The notes: generated by a model not told the origin, from the letters alone. DNA of 64,000 bases from Bacteroidota bacterium (GCA_028875875.1 JAGWUV010000001.1:124001-188000); one strand, 5' to 3'; shown: positions 36,068 to 45,633, counted from the stretch's first letter. Made by a program: numbers and translations.

Positions 36068-36937
36068 ATGAACAACAGAACCATACAACATATATTGTTT
36101 GCACAACCATTTAATATGGGTGGATTTCCTATCAGGCAACCTATCCCATCAGCAAATGTTGAACAGGTAGATCCCTTCTTGTTATTGCATCATGCCAATA
36201 TCAAGGCACCGGAACACGTTGATCCCAAACATGCAGGCGTTGGCCCGCATCCCCACAGGGGATTTGCACCGGTAACCTTTATCTTCAAAGGAGGTGTACA
36301 TCATAGGGATAGCAGAGGCAATAGTAACGTAGTGTACAAAGGAGGCATTCAATGGATGAATGCAGGCATGGGTGTGATCCACAGTGAAAGGCCACCACAG
36401 GATATTCATGAAGTGGGGGGTGTACAGGAACTGATTCAATTATGGGTGAATACACCCGCCAAACATAAAATGGACATTCCTTCCTATCATCCGTTTACTG
36501 AAGAAGAAATTCCGGTACTCGCATCAAAAGATGGATTGGTAACCATCCATATTTCAGCCGGACAGCTCGAAGGTGTTCAAGGGCCTGTTCCTGCACAGTC
36601 TGACGTAAATACGTTTACTGTTGAAATGAAAAAAGGTGGATCCTATTTCTTCAATATCCCTTCTTCACACAATACTTTCTTCTATTTATTGGATGGGAAA
36701 GTACAGGTAAACGATACAACAGAAGTCGAAGGAAAATACGCTGTGGTAATGAACAACGACGGTGAAGGATTTACGTTAACCGCTACCGAAGATACCCGTT
36801 TACTCATTGGTAGCGGAGAACCATTGAACGAGCCGGTGGCTTCTCATGGTCCTTTTGTAATGAACAACGAAACAGAACTAATGGAAGCATTCCGGGATTA
36901 CCAAATGGGTAAAATGGGCGTTTTGATAGAAGAATAA
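36068..36937 (+). CDS. Pirin family protein 2
   Basis: A 289-residue pirin of the longer subtype. Metal ligands are in GPHPHRGF and VIHSERP. It starts one base after the pirin 1 stop. The longer C-terminal cupin sets it apart from its neighbours. Confidence 0.9.
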   Translation: MNNRTIQHILFAQPFNMGGFPIRQPIPSANVEQVDPFLLLHHANIKAPEHVDPKHAGVGPHPHRGFAPVTFIFKGGVHHRDSRGNSNVVYKGGIQWMNAGMGVIHSERPPQDIHEVGGVQELIQLWVNTPAKHKMDIPSYHPFTEEEIPVLASKDGLVTIHISAGQLEGVQGPVPAQSDVNTFTVEMKKGGSYFFNIPSSHNTFFYLLDGKVQVNDTTEVEGKYAVVMNNDGEGFTLTATEDTRLLIGSGEPLNEPVASHGPFVMNNETELMEAFRDYQMGKMGVLIEE

Positions 36938-36987
36938 AAGCCAATCATTTTTTAAAAACATATACTTAATACTTAAAAATCAAAAAC

Positions 36988-37515
36988 ATGGCAACTTTTA
37001 AAATTGATGCAGCACACAGTGAAATTACTTTTAAAGTAAAACATCTGATGATTACCAACGTAACCGGAAACTTCAACACATTCGATGCTACTATGGAAAC
37101 AGTAGCCGATGATTTTGCCGGTGCTAAAATTTCTTTTGAAGCAGATGTGAACAGCATCAGCACCAACAATGAACAAAGAGATGGTCACTTAAAAAGTGAT
37201 GATTTCTTTGCAGCTGATAAATTCCCTAAACTTTCGTTCGTTTCTACTTCTTTCCAGAAATTAAGCGATAGCGAATTTAAACTCGTAGGTGATTTAACTA
37301 TCCGTGATGTTACGAAGTCTGTAGAGTTGGCTGTTGAGTACGGTGGTACAATGGTGGATCCCTGGGGACAAACCAAAGCTGGTTTCGAAATCGGCGGTAA
37401 AATCAACCGTAAAGAGTTTGGTTTACAATGGAGTGCTACAACAGAAGCGGGTGGCATTGTGGTAAGTGATGAAGTAAAATTACATTTAGCGGTGCAAATG
37501 GTTAAACAAGCTTAA
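36988..37515 (+). CDS. YceI family protein
   Basis: A 175-residue lipocalin-like YceI protein with the FKVKHLMI and DPWGQTKAGFE family segments. Members bind isoprenoid or amphiphilic compounds and are induced by stress. There is no signal peptide, so it is probably cytoplasmic, unlike E. coli YceI. Confidence 0.9.
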   Translation: MATFKIDAAHSEITFKVKHLMITNVTGNFNTFDATMETVADDFAGAKISFEADVNSISTNNEQRDGHLKSDDFFAADKFPKLSFVSTSFQKLSDSEFKLVGDLTIRDVTKSVELAVEYGGTMVDPWGQTKAGFEIGGKINRKEFGLQWSATTEAGGIVVSDEVKLHLAVQMVKQA

Positions 37516-37530
37516 CATAAAATTGTTACT

Positions 37531-37911
37531 ATGACAACGGCCAGCATTGCACAAGCACATTACCGGGTAGCCTTACAAAGCAGAAACCATGCTTTTTATG
37601 CCGATGAACCTGAAGTGCAGGGCGGAACAGATACGGCTCCGGCCCCCGATGAACTGCTTGAAGCAGCGCTGGCTAGTTGCACGGCCATTACGCTGAGAAT
37701 GTATGCCGATAGAAAACAGTGGCCCGTTACCTCCATCAATGTAACGGTACAGTTGAACCGGGCAGATGGCAAAACCTTTTTCTTAAGAGATATTCGTTGT
37801 GAAGGAAAGATTACCGAAGAGCAGCGCCAACGTTTATTACAAATTGCCAAAGCCTGCCCGGTTTCTAAAACTTTATCCGGTCCTATTGAAATTAACAGTA
37901 CCCTTCAATAA
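37531..37911 (+). CDS. OsmC family peroxiredoxin-like protein
   Basis: A 126-residue OsmC/Ohr-fold protein with the two reactive cysteines in LASCTAITLRMY (near 50) and KACPVSKTL (near 110). It is likely a thiol peroxidase acting on organic hydroperoxides. It is the fourth structural gene of the marR-controlled unit. Confidence 0.9.
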   Translation: MTTASIAQAHYRVALQSRNHAFYADEPEVQGGTDTAPAPDELLEAALASCTAITLRMYADRKQWPVTSINVTVQLNRADGKTFFLRDIRCEGKITEEQRQRLLQIAKACPVSKTLSGPIEINSTLQ

Positions 37912-37917
37912 AATACA

Positions 37918-38628
37918 ATGCCTCATATTATACATAAGTCGGATAACAGGGGATTGAAAGATATTGGCTGGCTGCAAAGTCGCTTTTCTTTTAGTTTTTC
38001 ATCCTATCAAAACCCGGTGAACAATGGCTTTGGCCTTTTAATTGCACTGAATGATGACCTGGTGAAAAAAGGTGGCGGTTTTGGATTGCATCCTCATACC
38101 AATATGGAAATTATTAGCGTGATGCTGCAAGGCAAAATGAACCACAAGGATACAATGGGTTACACTGAAGTGGTGGAGAAAGATTGGGTACAATTGATGA
38201 GTGCAGGAACAGGATTGAGGCATGAAGAACACAATGTTGGAGATGAGGATGTTCGTTTTTTGCAAATTTGGATTGAACCCAAGCTGCAAAACATAACGCC
38301 CCGTTACCAGAAAAGGTTTTTTCCGAAAGAGAAACGAAAGAACCGCTTACAAACCATTGTAAGTAATGAGGAAGGAGTACAACATTGCTGGATTAACCAG
38401 AACGCCAAATTAAGCTTAGGCTGGTTTGAAAAAGACCAATCTCTTTCCTATTCAGTAAACCCCGTGAATAAATGTGTATATATTTTTGTACTCGAAGGGC
38501 AACTGAAAATAGAGGATAGTACGATCTATAGAAGAGATGCGATGGGCTTGTGGGAGAAAGACAATATTACCATCACCGCCCAAGAAGAAGCTGAATTTAT
38601 TGTGATTGAAGTCCCGATCAATCATTGA
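37918..38628 (+). CDS. Pirin family protein 3
   Basis: A 236-residue YhhW-type bicupin with HPHTNMEI and GLRHEE in the metal site. It is close in plan to pirin 1 but clearly diverged, so the two are not a recent duplicate. It starts 6 bases after the OsmC gene. Confidence 0.9.
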   Translation: MPHIIHKSDNRGLKDIGWLQSRFSFSFSSYQNPVNNGFGLLIALNDDLVKKGGGFGLHPHTNMEIISVMLQGKMNHKDTMGYTEVVEKDWVQLMSAGTGLRHEEHNVGDEDVRFLQIWIEPKLQNITPRYQKRFFPKEKRKNRLQTIVSNEEGVQHCWINQNAKLSLGWFEKDQSLSYSVNPVNKCVYIFVLEGQLKIEDSTIYRRDAMGLWEKDNITITAQEEAEFIVIEVPINH

Positions 38629-38653
38629 TGCCCATAGCTCCGAACGATGAATG

Positions 38654-38668
38654 GAGTGCGACGCAACG
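38654..38668 (+). repeat. Dispersed 15-mer, copy 2
   Basis: The same word as at 30017-30031, in the spacer before the FMN reductase gene. Confidence 0.5.
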
Positions 38669-38720
38669 AACGCTGCCATGAAAAACGAAAAGCTTGATTA
38701 ATAAATTAAAATATCGGAAA

Positions 38721-39284
38721 ATGAATATTGAGATCATTTCGGGCAGCCCGAGAAAAGATAGTGTGACCAACAGGGTGGCGCTTTTTTTACAGAAAGAATT
38801 GCGTGAAAAGGCTCAGCATAATGTAAATATCATTGATGTGAGAGACTGGAACCTGGGTTTACTGCAACATGTTTTTACTTCGGTTGAAAATACACCGGAA
38901 GAATTTAAACCGCTGGCGGAAAGAATGTTTGCTGCAGATGCATTTATACTGGTAACACCGGAATACAACGGCAGTTATTCGCCTGCTTTACAAAATTTGA
39001 TGGACCATTTCCCCAAGCAACAACATAAAGCGTTTGGATTGGCTCCTGCATCGGTAGGTGCAATGGGCGGCATGCGTGCCAGTCAGCAATTGTTATTACT
39101 GGTACCTGCTTTGTTCGGAATTGCGTCTCCGCATATGCTGATCACGCCTTTTGTGGATAAGAAGTTTGATGAAGAAGGCAACTTGGTGGATCAATCGTTT
39201 AAAAAGAATGTAGACAGCTTTATTAGTGAGTTTCTCTGGTTGGCAGAATCGCTGCACCCGGAGATAGAACCGGCTTATAATTAA
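38721..39284 (+). CDS. NAD(P)H-dependent FMN reductase
   Basis: A 187-residue flavodoxin-like reductase. The FMN-binding loop SGSPRKDS lies at the N-terminus and PEYNGSYSPALQN near 80. The ATG at 38721 puts the first beta strand at the start, as in the family; an upstream start at 38694 adds 9 unconserved residues. It probably reduces quinones or azo compounds, which suits the stress operon. Confidence 0.9.
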   Translation: MNIEIISGSPRKDSVTNRVALFLQKELREKAQHNVNIIDVRDWNLGLLQHVFTSVENTPEEFKPLAERMFAADAFILVTPEYNGSYSPALQNLMDHFPKQQHKAFGLAPASVGAMGGMRASQQLLLLVPALFGIASPHMLITPFVDKKFDEEGNLVDQSFKKNVDSFISEFLWLAESLHPEIEPAYN

Positions 39285-39295
39285 ATTGTGATTAC

Positions 39296-39330
39296 GTGGC
39301 GGAGTTGTAACTTCGCCACTTCTTTTTTTA
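39296..39330 (+). terminator. Terminator of the pirin operon
   Basis: A 10-bp stem (39296-39305 with 39310-39319, one G-U pair), loop tgta and a T-rich tail, seven bases before the purF ATG. Confidence 0.8.
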
Positions 39331-39337
39331 AATCATC

Positions 39338-41185
39338 ATGAGCGACGAAATTAAACACGAATGTGGCCTTGCCTACATTCGACTCAGAAAGCCATTTTCC
39401 TATTTTTTACAACGGTACGGTTCTGTGATGTACGGTTTAAACAAACTGTACCTGCTCATGGAAAAGCAACACAACCGCGGGCAGGATGGCGCAGGTATCG
39501 CCTCTGTGAAACTGAATGTAGAGCCCGGTTATCCTTTCTTGCACCGCATCCGCAGCAATGCCCAGCAACCGATTGCAGATATATTTTTTAAAGTGGGGCA
39601 GGAAGTAGCTGAATTAGAAAAATACCAGAAAGAAATTAAACAACATCCCGGCCTTATGAAAGGCCACCTGCCTTTTTTGGGCGAATTGTTGTTGGGCCAT
39701 CTTCGATATGGCACACAGGGAAAGAATAATGTAGAGTTTTGTCATCCCTTTATTAAAAGAGCTACCCAACCGGGAAGAAACCTCGCTTTGGCGGGTAACT
39801 TTAACCTGGTGAACACGGAAGAATTATATGATTTGCTGAATATTGATCCCGGTGAGTTTCAAAAGCAAAGCGACCTTGCGGCGATGATGGAAGTGATGCA
39901 TCATTTCCTGGTAAAAGAAGATGAAAAGAATCCATATAATGCAAGCGTATCCTCTGTACTGAAGCAGGCTACTCCATTATTCGATGGTGGTTATACGATT
40001 GGAGGATTAATTGGCAATGGCCACAGTTTTGTAATGCGTGATGCACATGGTATTCGTCCGGCTTACTATTACATCAACGAAGATTTTATAGTGGCGGCCA
40101 GCGAGCGTGCTGCGATCAGAACCTCTTTCAATGTTGGCGAGAACGAGGTAATGGAATTGATGCCAGGCAATGCACTGATTATTGATAACAAAGGCGACTA
40201 TAGTATAGAACAAATTCTTGAACCTAAAGAAAGAAGGGCTTGTTCTTTTGAACGCATTTATTTTTCACGGGGTAGCGATGAAAAGATCTATCGTGAAAGG
40301 ATTGCCTTAGGTTATCATTTGAGTAAGCGTGTATTGGAGAACATTAATTACGATCTTAAGAATACAATCTTCTCATACATACCTAACACCGCCGAGGTTG
40401 CCTTCTTTGGCTTGGTAAAAGGCATGGAAGATTATTTGAACCAAATTAAGGTACAACGTATTTTAAGTTGGGGCAATGATATTACGGAAGAGAAGCTGCA
40501 ACAAATGATCACCCGTAAGATCAGGCAGGAAAAGATCGCCATTAAAGATGTGAAGCTTCGTACGTTCATCACCGAAGATGCTAACCGTAATGAAATGGTG
40601 CAACACGTATATGATATTACGTATGGCACTGTTAGAAAAGGAGAAGATACCCTGGTGGTGATCGATGATAGTATTGTAAGAGGAACTACTTTAAAGGAAA
40701 GTATTGTAAGGATGCTGGCGAGATTAGGCCCGAAGAAAATTATTGTAGTTTCTTCTGCGCCGCAGATCCGCTACCCGGATTGTTATGGTATTGATATGAG
40801 TAAGTTGGGCGATTTCATTGCTTTCCGTGCGGCCATAGCATTGCTGAAGGAAAGAGGAATGGAAGATACGCTGAATGATATACATAATAAATGCAAAGAA
40901 CTGCAACGCAACAATCAATTGCATACGGAGAACCTTGTTCGGTTGGTGTACAAGCCGTTTACAACGGAAGAGATCTCAGACAAGATCGCTCAACTGATCA
41001 CCCCGGCCGAAATTGATATTCCCGTGGAAGTAATCTATCAGAATATTTCAGATCTGCACGAATCTTGTCCCACTAATACCGGCGACTGGTACTTTACGGG
41101 CAATTATCCAACTCCCGGAGGTAACAGGGTTTGTAACAAGGCGTTCTTAAACTTTATGGAAGGAAAGAATGTGAGAGGATATTAG
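39338..41185 (+). CDS. purF: Amidophosphoribosyltransferase
   Basis: A 615-residue enzyme for the first step of purine synthesis. The class II glutamine amidotransferase has catalytic Cys9 after a short propeptide (HECGLAY), as in B. subtilis PurF. The phosphoribosyltransferase domain has the PRPP loop VVIDDSIVRGTTLK near 445. It is longer than typical PurF (about 470-500), which fits the long Bacteroidota form. Confidence 0.88.
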   Translation: MSDEIKHECGLAYIRLRKPFSYFLQRYGSVMYGLNKLYLLMEKQHNRGQDGAGIASVKLNVEPGYPFLHRIRSNAQQPIADIFFKVGQEVAELEKYQKEIKQHPGLMKGHLPFLGELLLGHLRYGTQGKNNVEFCHPFIKRATQPGRNLALAGNFNLVNTEELYDLLNIDPGEFQKQSDLAAMMEVMHHFLVKEDEKNPYNASVSSVLKQATPLFDGGYTIGGLIGNGHSFVMRDAHGIRPAYYYINEDFIVAASERAAIRTSFNVGENEVMELMPGNALIIDNKGDYSIEQILEPKERRACSFERIYFSRGSDEKIYRERIALGYHLSKRVLENINYDLKNTIFSYIPNTAEVAFFGLVKGMEDYLNQIKVQRILSWGNDITEEKLQQMITRKIRQEKIAIKDVKLRTFITEDANRNEMVQHVYDITYGTVRKGEDTLVVIDDSIVRGTTLKESIVRMLARLGPKKIIVVSSAPQIRYPDCYGIDMSKLGDFIAFRAAIALLKERGMEDTLNDIHNKCKELQRNNQLHTENLVRLVYKPFTTEEISDKIAQLITPAEIDIPVEVIYQNISDLHESCPTNTGDWYFTGNYPTPGGNRVCNKAFLNFMEGKNVRGY

Positions 41186-41213
41186 TTTGAAGCTTATATA
41201 CAAGTAACCATAT

Positions 41214-41247
41214 AAATTGCAGTGAATTTGTCACTGCAATTTTTTTT
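41214..41247 (+). terminator. Terminator after purF
   Basis: A 10-bp perfect stem (attgcagtga/tcactgcaat) with loop atttg and seven Ts. It ends three bases before the sixA ATG. Confidence 0.85.
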
Positions 41248-41250
41248 AGC

Positions 41251-41745
41251 ATGAAACAATTACTCATTATCAGGCATGCCAAAAGCAGTTGGGACCTTTC
41301 AACGCTATCAGATTTTGAGAGGCCGTTGAATGATCGTGGCCATAAGGATGCACCGGCAATGGCAGAACGATTATGGAAGAAAAAGATTGAGATAGATGCT
41401 TTTGTTTCCAGCACCGCGAAACGAGCTTTTACTACTGCAGAATATTTTGCTAAAGCTTACGATGTAAAAACAAAGAGCATCATTAAGGTAGATGAATTGT
41501 ATCATGCAGCCCCTTCCGTTTTTTACCATGTGATTACTAAACTGGATGATGCGTTAAAAACCGTTGCCATCTTCTCACATAATCCCGGTATCACCTCATT
41601 TGTAAATGAACTTACCGATACAAGAATTGATAATATGCCTACCTGCGGCATCTTTGCGGTGAAAGTAAAAGCCAAAAGCTGGAAAGAGTTTCCCTTTGCA
41701 ACGAAAGAATTCTGGTTTTTCGATTATCCTAAACTTCACGTTTAA
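41251..41745 (+). CDS. sixA: SixA-like phosphohistidine phosphatase
   Basis: A 164-residue histidine phosphatase with the catalytic RHAKSSW motif at residues 8-14 and the second His in FSHNPGI near 110. SixA-type enzymes dephosphorylate phospho-His on phosphorelay proteins, so an Hpt protein such as that at 19078 is a possible substrate (inference). The start is almost inside the purF terminator. Confidence 0.85.
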   Translation: MKQLLIIRHAKSSWDLSTLSDFERPLNDRGHKDAPAMAERLWKKKIEIDAFVSSTAKRAFTTAEYFAKAYDVKTKSIIKVDELYHAAPSVFYHVITKLDDALKTVAIFSHNPGITSFVNELTDTRIDNMPTCGIFAVKVKAKSWKEFPFATKEFWFFDYPKLHV

Positions 41746-42634
41746 CTTCTTTCTTCCAGTTCACCAAATATACGCCGGTGAATATCAGCAACGCAGCCAG
41801 TAACTTATATACTGATAAATGTTCATGCATAAAAATGGTAGCTATGATGGCTGCAAATACAGGCTGGGTATAAATATAACTGCCTGTTGCAGAGGCTCCG
41901 ATTACAGCAAGGCCATACGTGTTGAAAAGATAAGCTACGAAAGTAGCGCCTACACAAACCAATGTTAATGCCATCCAGTGTTGCAGGGCAAAGGCGTTCC
42001 AGTCTGCATGTATAAACTGGCTCCATCCAAAAGGCAGCATGAATACAACACCAATGGTAAATATCCACCTGATCACATGCAACGGGCTGTATGTATTCAT
42101 TAATGGCCTTACCAGTACCATGTAAAAAGCATAGGAGATAGCGTTGATCAAAACGAGAATATCACCCAGCAAAATATCTGTTCCCTGGTGGGTAGTATCT
42201 TTTAGAAGTATTAGTAAGGATGCACCGCCAATACCGGAGATCAGCCCGGTGATTTTTACTATGGATAGTCTTTCTTTCAATAACCATGCGGCAATAAAAG
42301 TGATGAAAATAGGCGTTCCTAAAGCCAGTAAAGATGCATGAATAGAAGAAGTGAGCGATAAGCCTTTTATAAAAAGCAACTGGTTAATGGTAACACCGGT
42401 TAAGGCACAGGTAATAAACCTTGGGATATGTTTTTTTTGAATACCCGGTGCACAAACAGATGGCTTAAGCAGGTACAGCAGCCAGAATAAAATGAGTGCC
42501 GTAAAAACCCTTGCAATATTTAACCCGAAAGGAAGAATATGAGAAGGGGTGATAAATTTTACGGCTGCATAGTTTACGCCAAACAATAGATTGGTAATAA
42601 GAACTGCTAAATGTGCTTTAGTGGTTGATTTCAT
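41729..42634 (-). CDS. EamA family (DMT) transporter
   Basis: A 301-residue membrane protein with about 10 helices in two EamA repeats, as in the drug/metabolite transporter superfamily. The substrate is unknown. It converges on sixA with a 17-base overlap of coding ends. Confidence 0.9.
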   Translation of the reverse strand: MKSTTKAHLAVLITNLLFGVNYAAVKFITPSHILPFGLNIARVFTALILFWLLYLLKPSVCAPGIQKKHIPRFITCALTGVTINQLLFIKGLSLTSSIHASLLALGTPIFITFIAAWLLKERLSIVKITGLISGIGGASLLILLKDTTHQGTDILLGDILVLINAISYAFYMVLVRPLMNTYSPLHVIRWIFTIGVVFMLPFGWSQFIHADWNAFALQHWMALTLVCVGATFVAYLFNTYGLAVIGASATGSYIYTQPVFAAIIATIFMHEHLSVYKLLAALLIFTGVYLVNWKKEVKREV

Positions 42635-42649
42635 AACTATGCCGCAAAG

Positions 42650-43765
42650 TTAACTGCTATGAAATGCAGAAGCAGCATCCTTTAACAGGGAAACGATAGA
42701 ATCACCTGAAAATACAGCTGGTACAATGGTTTGGTAAGAAAAATTTTTGGCGGCAACAACCACTTCATCCCAGCTAAACCGCTCTTGAGAAACGGAATAA
42801 CACAACTGCTTATCCATAAGTTCTTTGGCTAAAAACTCCTGTTCGGTTTGCCTGGGTGTGGGAATGAAGATTGCTTTTTTTTGTAAAGCAATTACTTCCA
42901 TTACTGTGGTGTAGCCACTTCTGCTGATAATGAATTCACTTTGCTGAAGTATTTTTTGTAATGATTCTCCCGGTAAATGGGAGATGATGCGAACACTTTC
43001 ATTTAAAGCTTCTGCCGGTGACAAAGAAGGCTTGCCTTGTATCAATACAACTGAATAACGGGTGTCTTTTATTTGAGAAAGTAGTTTTTGCTCAAGTAAA
43101 GTTCTTTGAGGTTCCGGTCCTGAAAGAAGAATGCAAAAATCGTAGGTAAATTCCTTAGTTGTAGCAGTGGGTAAACTGAAACGTGAAAGTAAACCAATGT
43201 AAGAAACCGTGATGGCAGGTTTTTGTAGTGGATGTGAAAGATCTCCACCTATGGGCATTTGTGCCGGTGGCGCATCCGGAACCCAGCAAACATTGAAACG
43301 GTTGATATGATGATAATTGATTTTTTGCATCAGTGCCTCCAACCAGGTGAATGGTGCTTTGATCCTTAGCTGGTGTGTAATAAAAACAGATATAATTTTT
43401 TTATTCCATAAACCATACCTGTTATCACTGATAATATAATCTATTTTTCTTTCATGCATTAGACGGTTCAACCAGCGGTGTTCTGCACGGATGGCTTTAA
43501 AAATCTTGGGCAGTTGCCACAAAATTTTAAACGGAAGCCATTTTTTTGAAGTAGCATATTGAATATTATAACCATCAATGTGGATAATTTCAATCGCAGG
43601 GAACTCTTTTTGCAAAAGCTTTTGCTGTGCTCCCGAAGCAGCTATCAATACATTAAAACCATTATTAATCAATGATTTAGTGATTGGGATGCAACGCGTT
43701 GCATGGCCCAAACCCCAGTCCAGTGGGGCTATCAGCACAGTTTCAATGTTAAATTTTACCGACAA
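42650..43765 (-). CDS. Glycosyltransferase (MurG-like fold)
   Basis: A 371-residue GT-B glycosyltransferase. The N-terminal PLDWGLGHATRC loop and a C-terminal nucleotide-sugar site near SRSGYTTVMEV (about 290) are typical of GT28-like UDP-sugar transferases. The acceptor is unknown. It follows the EamA gene upstream on the same strand with 15 bases between. Confidence 0.85.
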   Translation of the reverse strand: MSVKFNIETVLIAPLDWGLGHATRCIPITKSLINNGFNVLIAASGAQQKLLQKEFPAIEIIHIDGYNIQYATSKKWLPFKILWQLPKIFKAIRAEHRWLNRLMHERKIDYIISDNRYGLWNKKIISVFITHQLRIKAPFTWLEALMQKINYHHINRFNVCWVPDAPPAQMPIGGDLSHPLQKPAITVSYIGLLSRFSLPTATTKEFTYDFCILLSGPEPQRTLLEQKLLSQIKDTRYSVVLIQGKPSLSPAEALNESVRIISHLPGESLQKILQQSEFIISRSGYTTVMEVIALQKKAIFIPTPRQTEQEFLAKELMDKQLCYSVSQERFSWDEVVVAAKNFSYQTIVPAVFSGDSIVSLLKDAASAFHSS

Positions 43766-43826
43766 TTTCGTGATTCGATGTTATATAAGTAAACTAAACA
43801 CTAATTTAGAGAACAGTTTGTACAGC

Positions 43827-43952
43827 ATGCAAAACAAATTAATTATTGCATTGTTATTTATATCATTAGCATTGGCTTTAGGTTCTTGTGGCGTTATTGG
43901 TAAATCGAATTATAAAAAACATTGCATGTGTCCCGTGCGAAAACCCGTATAA
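43827..43952 (+). CDS. Very small lipoprotein
   Basis: 41 residues from the ATG at 43827. A Lys-containing start, a 15-residue hydrophobic stretch and lipobox LGSC (Cys21) are followed by a short tail with HCMCP. It resembles other tiny Bacteroidota lipoproteins. The frame runs further upstream but that part overlaps the divergent glycosyltransferase. Confidence 0.6.
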   Translation: MQNKLIIALLFISLALALGSCGVIGKSNYKKHCMCPVRKPV

Positions 43953-43977
43953 TTAGTATACCCCCAAATGCTAGCAT

Positions 43978-44232
43978 ATGAAACACGGAAGCAGAGACCT
44001 TTTGGTTCTCACCAGAGACAAAGAGGGAGAGTGGAGCGACCAAGATTTGGAAAATGAAATCGAGGCCTTGCACCAGCTCTTGTTTGAAGTTGAAAATATT
44101 GATCAGTTCTGTATCGCTAATGAAGTTATTGATGTAAACAGATACAAGATACTGCAGGACAAAAAAGCCATAAGAAAAGTAATTTTCTCACAGCGCACCA
44201 AGCCATTTATTTTCATCTGTAACAAGAACTAA
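43978..44232 (+). CDS. Conserved-looking hypothetical protein
   Basis: 84 residues with an acidic N-terminal half (EWSDQDLENEIEALHQLL) and a basic C-terminal half. I do not recognise the family. It follows the tiny lipoprotein by 25 bases and is closed by a terminator. Confidence 0.55.
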   Translation: MKHGSRDLLVLTRDKEGEWSDQDLENEIEALHQLLFEVENIDQFCIANEVIDVNRYKILQDKKAIRKVIFSQRTKPFIFICNKN

Positions 44233-44253
44233 GAACCGATAAACTCCCCCGGG

Positions 44254-44295
44254 AAGCCATTACGAACATCCAGTTTTGTGATGGCTTTTTCATTT
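44254..44295. terminator. Terminator between convergent genes
   Basis: Arms aagccat (44254-44260) and atggctt (44281-44287) with a T-rich tail. It overlaps the stop of the aminotransferase on the other strand. Confidence 0.6.
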
Positions 44296-45552
44296 TACTT
44301 GCTGCAACGCCTTTTGAAGTTTAGCTATCATTTCATCTACTTCTTCAATCTTGCAAGTGCCTACACTAAGCCTGTACCAGGGACTATTTTTATCGGCACC
44401 GAAAGCATGGAAGGGAACGATCGCCAGCTTGGCCTCACTCAGAATATAGTCTGTAACATCTGCCTGTGTAGCCAGTAATTTTCCATATGCAGTTTTACCT
44501 GTAAGATCAATCTTTACTGTTAGATAAATAGCTGCCTGCGGCGCAATGGCATCAACGGAGAACCCTTTCTCTTTCAGGCTGATAAATCCGTTATAAATTG
44601 CATGAAGCCTTTGTTCCAGCGCTGTTTTAAACTGGTTAAAATAGGCTGTGATATTTTCGTTTTGCAAAAGATAATGCGCCACCGCTTTTTGCTCAGCCAT
44701 AGGTGCCCAGGCGCCAACATGACTTAATATGGCTTTCATCTTTGCAATAACAGTAATGGGGCCTAGTGCCCATCCTACACGAACACCTGTGGCAGCAAAT
44801 GCCTTGGAAATACCATCAATGAAAATGGTGTATTGTTTCATTTCAGGGCGAAGTGAAACGGGATTATAATGTTCGGTAGTACCGTACGTTAAGGTCCAGT
44901 ACATTTGATCGAACATCACATATAACTTCTTTTCATTCGCAGCCCTGTTATTGTTTTCTTCTATTACCAGGTCGCAGATTTTTTCAAGTGATTCTTTTGA
45001 AAGTGTTGTACCTGTTGGGTTTTGTGGTGTGCACAAACACAACAGGCTTGCACCTTTAATGTGGCTGGCAATATCCTCGGGTGTGGGCATAAAATCATTT
45101 TCCCTGCTGCACTGGATTACACAATGTACGGCATCGGTCATGTGCACATAATGATTATTATTCCATGAAGGAACGCCGTATATCACTTTATCGCCCTTAT
45201 CAACAATGGCTTTGAATAGTGTGTAAATCAGGGGCCTGCCACCGGAAGCGATCTGGATTTCATTCACGGCATAATCTAATCCTTCCCTTTCTTTTATAAA
45301 CCTGCTAACAGATTGACGGAGATCAAGATTTCCATCCGCAGGCGGGTAGCTGGTAAAATGTTTTCGGTAGCTTTCTACAACAAGATCTTCAAGTTCCTGG
45401 GGTATAGGAAATATCTGCGGGTCAAAATCTCCGATAGTATAGTTGTAAATTTTTTCTCCGTTACGGATACGGTCGTTAATCGCATTTCCAAGTTTTACTA
45501 TTTCACTTCCAATCAATGTCTCTGCCAGGTGGCTTAATTTGATATCGCTCAT
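44290..45552 (-). CDS. Class I/II PLP-dependent aminotransferase
   Basis: A 420-residue fold-type I aminotransferase. The Schiff-base Lys is in GISKAFAATGVRVGW near 245, and the PLP-binding CTPQNPTGT segment lies near 175. The ATG at 45552 is preferred to 45576, since MSDIKLSHLAE matches the family start. The substrate is probably an aromatic or acidic amino acid (family range). Confidence 0.9.
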   Translation of the reverse strand: MSDIKLSHLAETLIGSEIVKLGNAINDRIRNGEKIYNYTIGDFDPQIFPIPQELEDLVVESYRKHFTSYPPADGNLDLRQSVSRFIKEREGLDYAVNEIQIASGGRPLIYTLFKAIVDKGDKVIYGVPSWNNNHYVHMTDAVHCVIQCSRENDFMPTPEDIASHIKGASLLCLCTPQNPTGTTLSKESLEKICDLVIEENNNRAANEKKLYVMFDQMYWTLTYGTTEHYNPVSLRPEMKQYTIFIDGISKAFAATGVRVGWALGPITVIAKMKAILSHVGAWAPMAEQKAVAHYLLQNENITAYFNQFKTALEQRLHAIYNGFISLKEKGFSVDAIAPQAAIYLTVKIDLTGKTAYGKLLATQADVTDYILSEAKLAIVPFHAFGADKNSPWYRLSVGTCKIEEVDEMIAKLQKALQQVK

Positions 45553-45633
45553 AAAATAACTTACGTTTGTTAGCAAAAATACATGATTGAACTTTCTGTT
45601 TCCGAAAATTTCTCTATCAAATTATGCTGTACA

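Noticed and set aside
43578-43826. Longer form of the tiny lipoprotein
   Set aside because: The region is antisense to the glycosyltransferase N-terminus; the lipobox start is at 43827.
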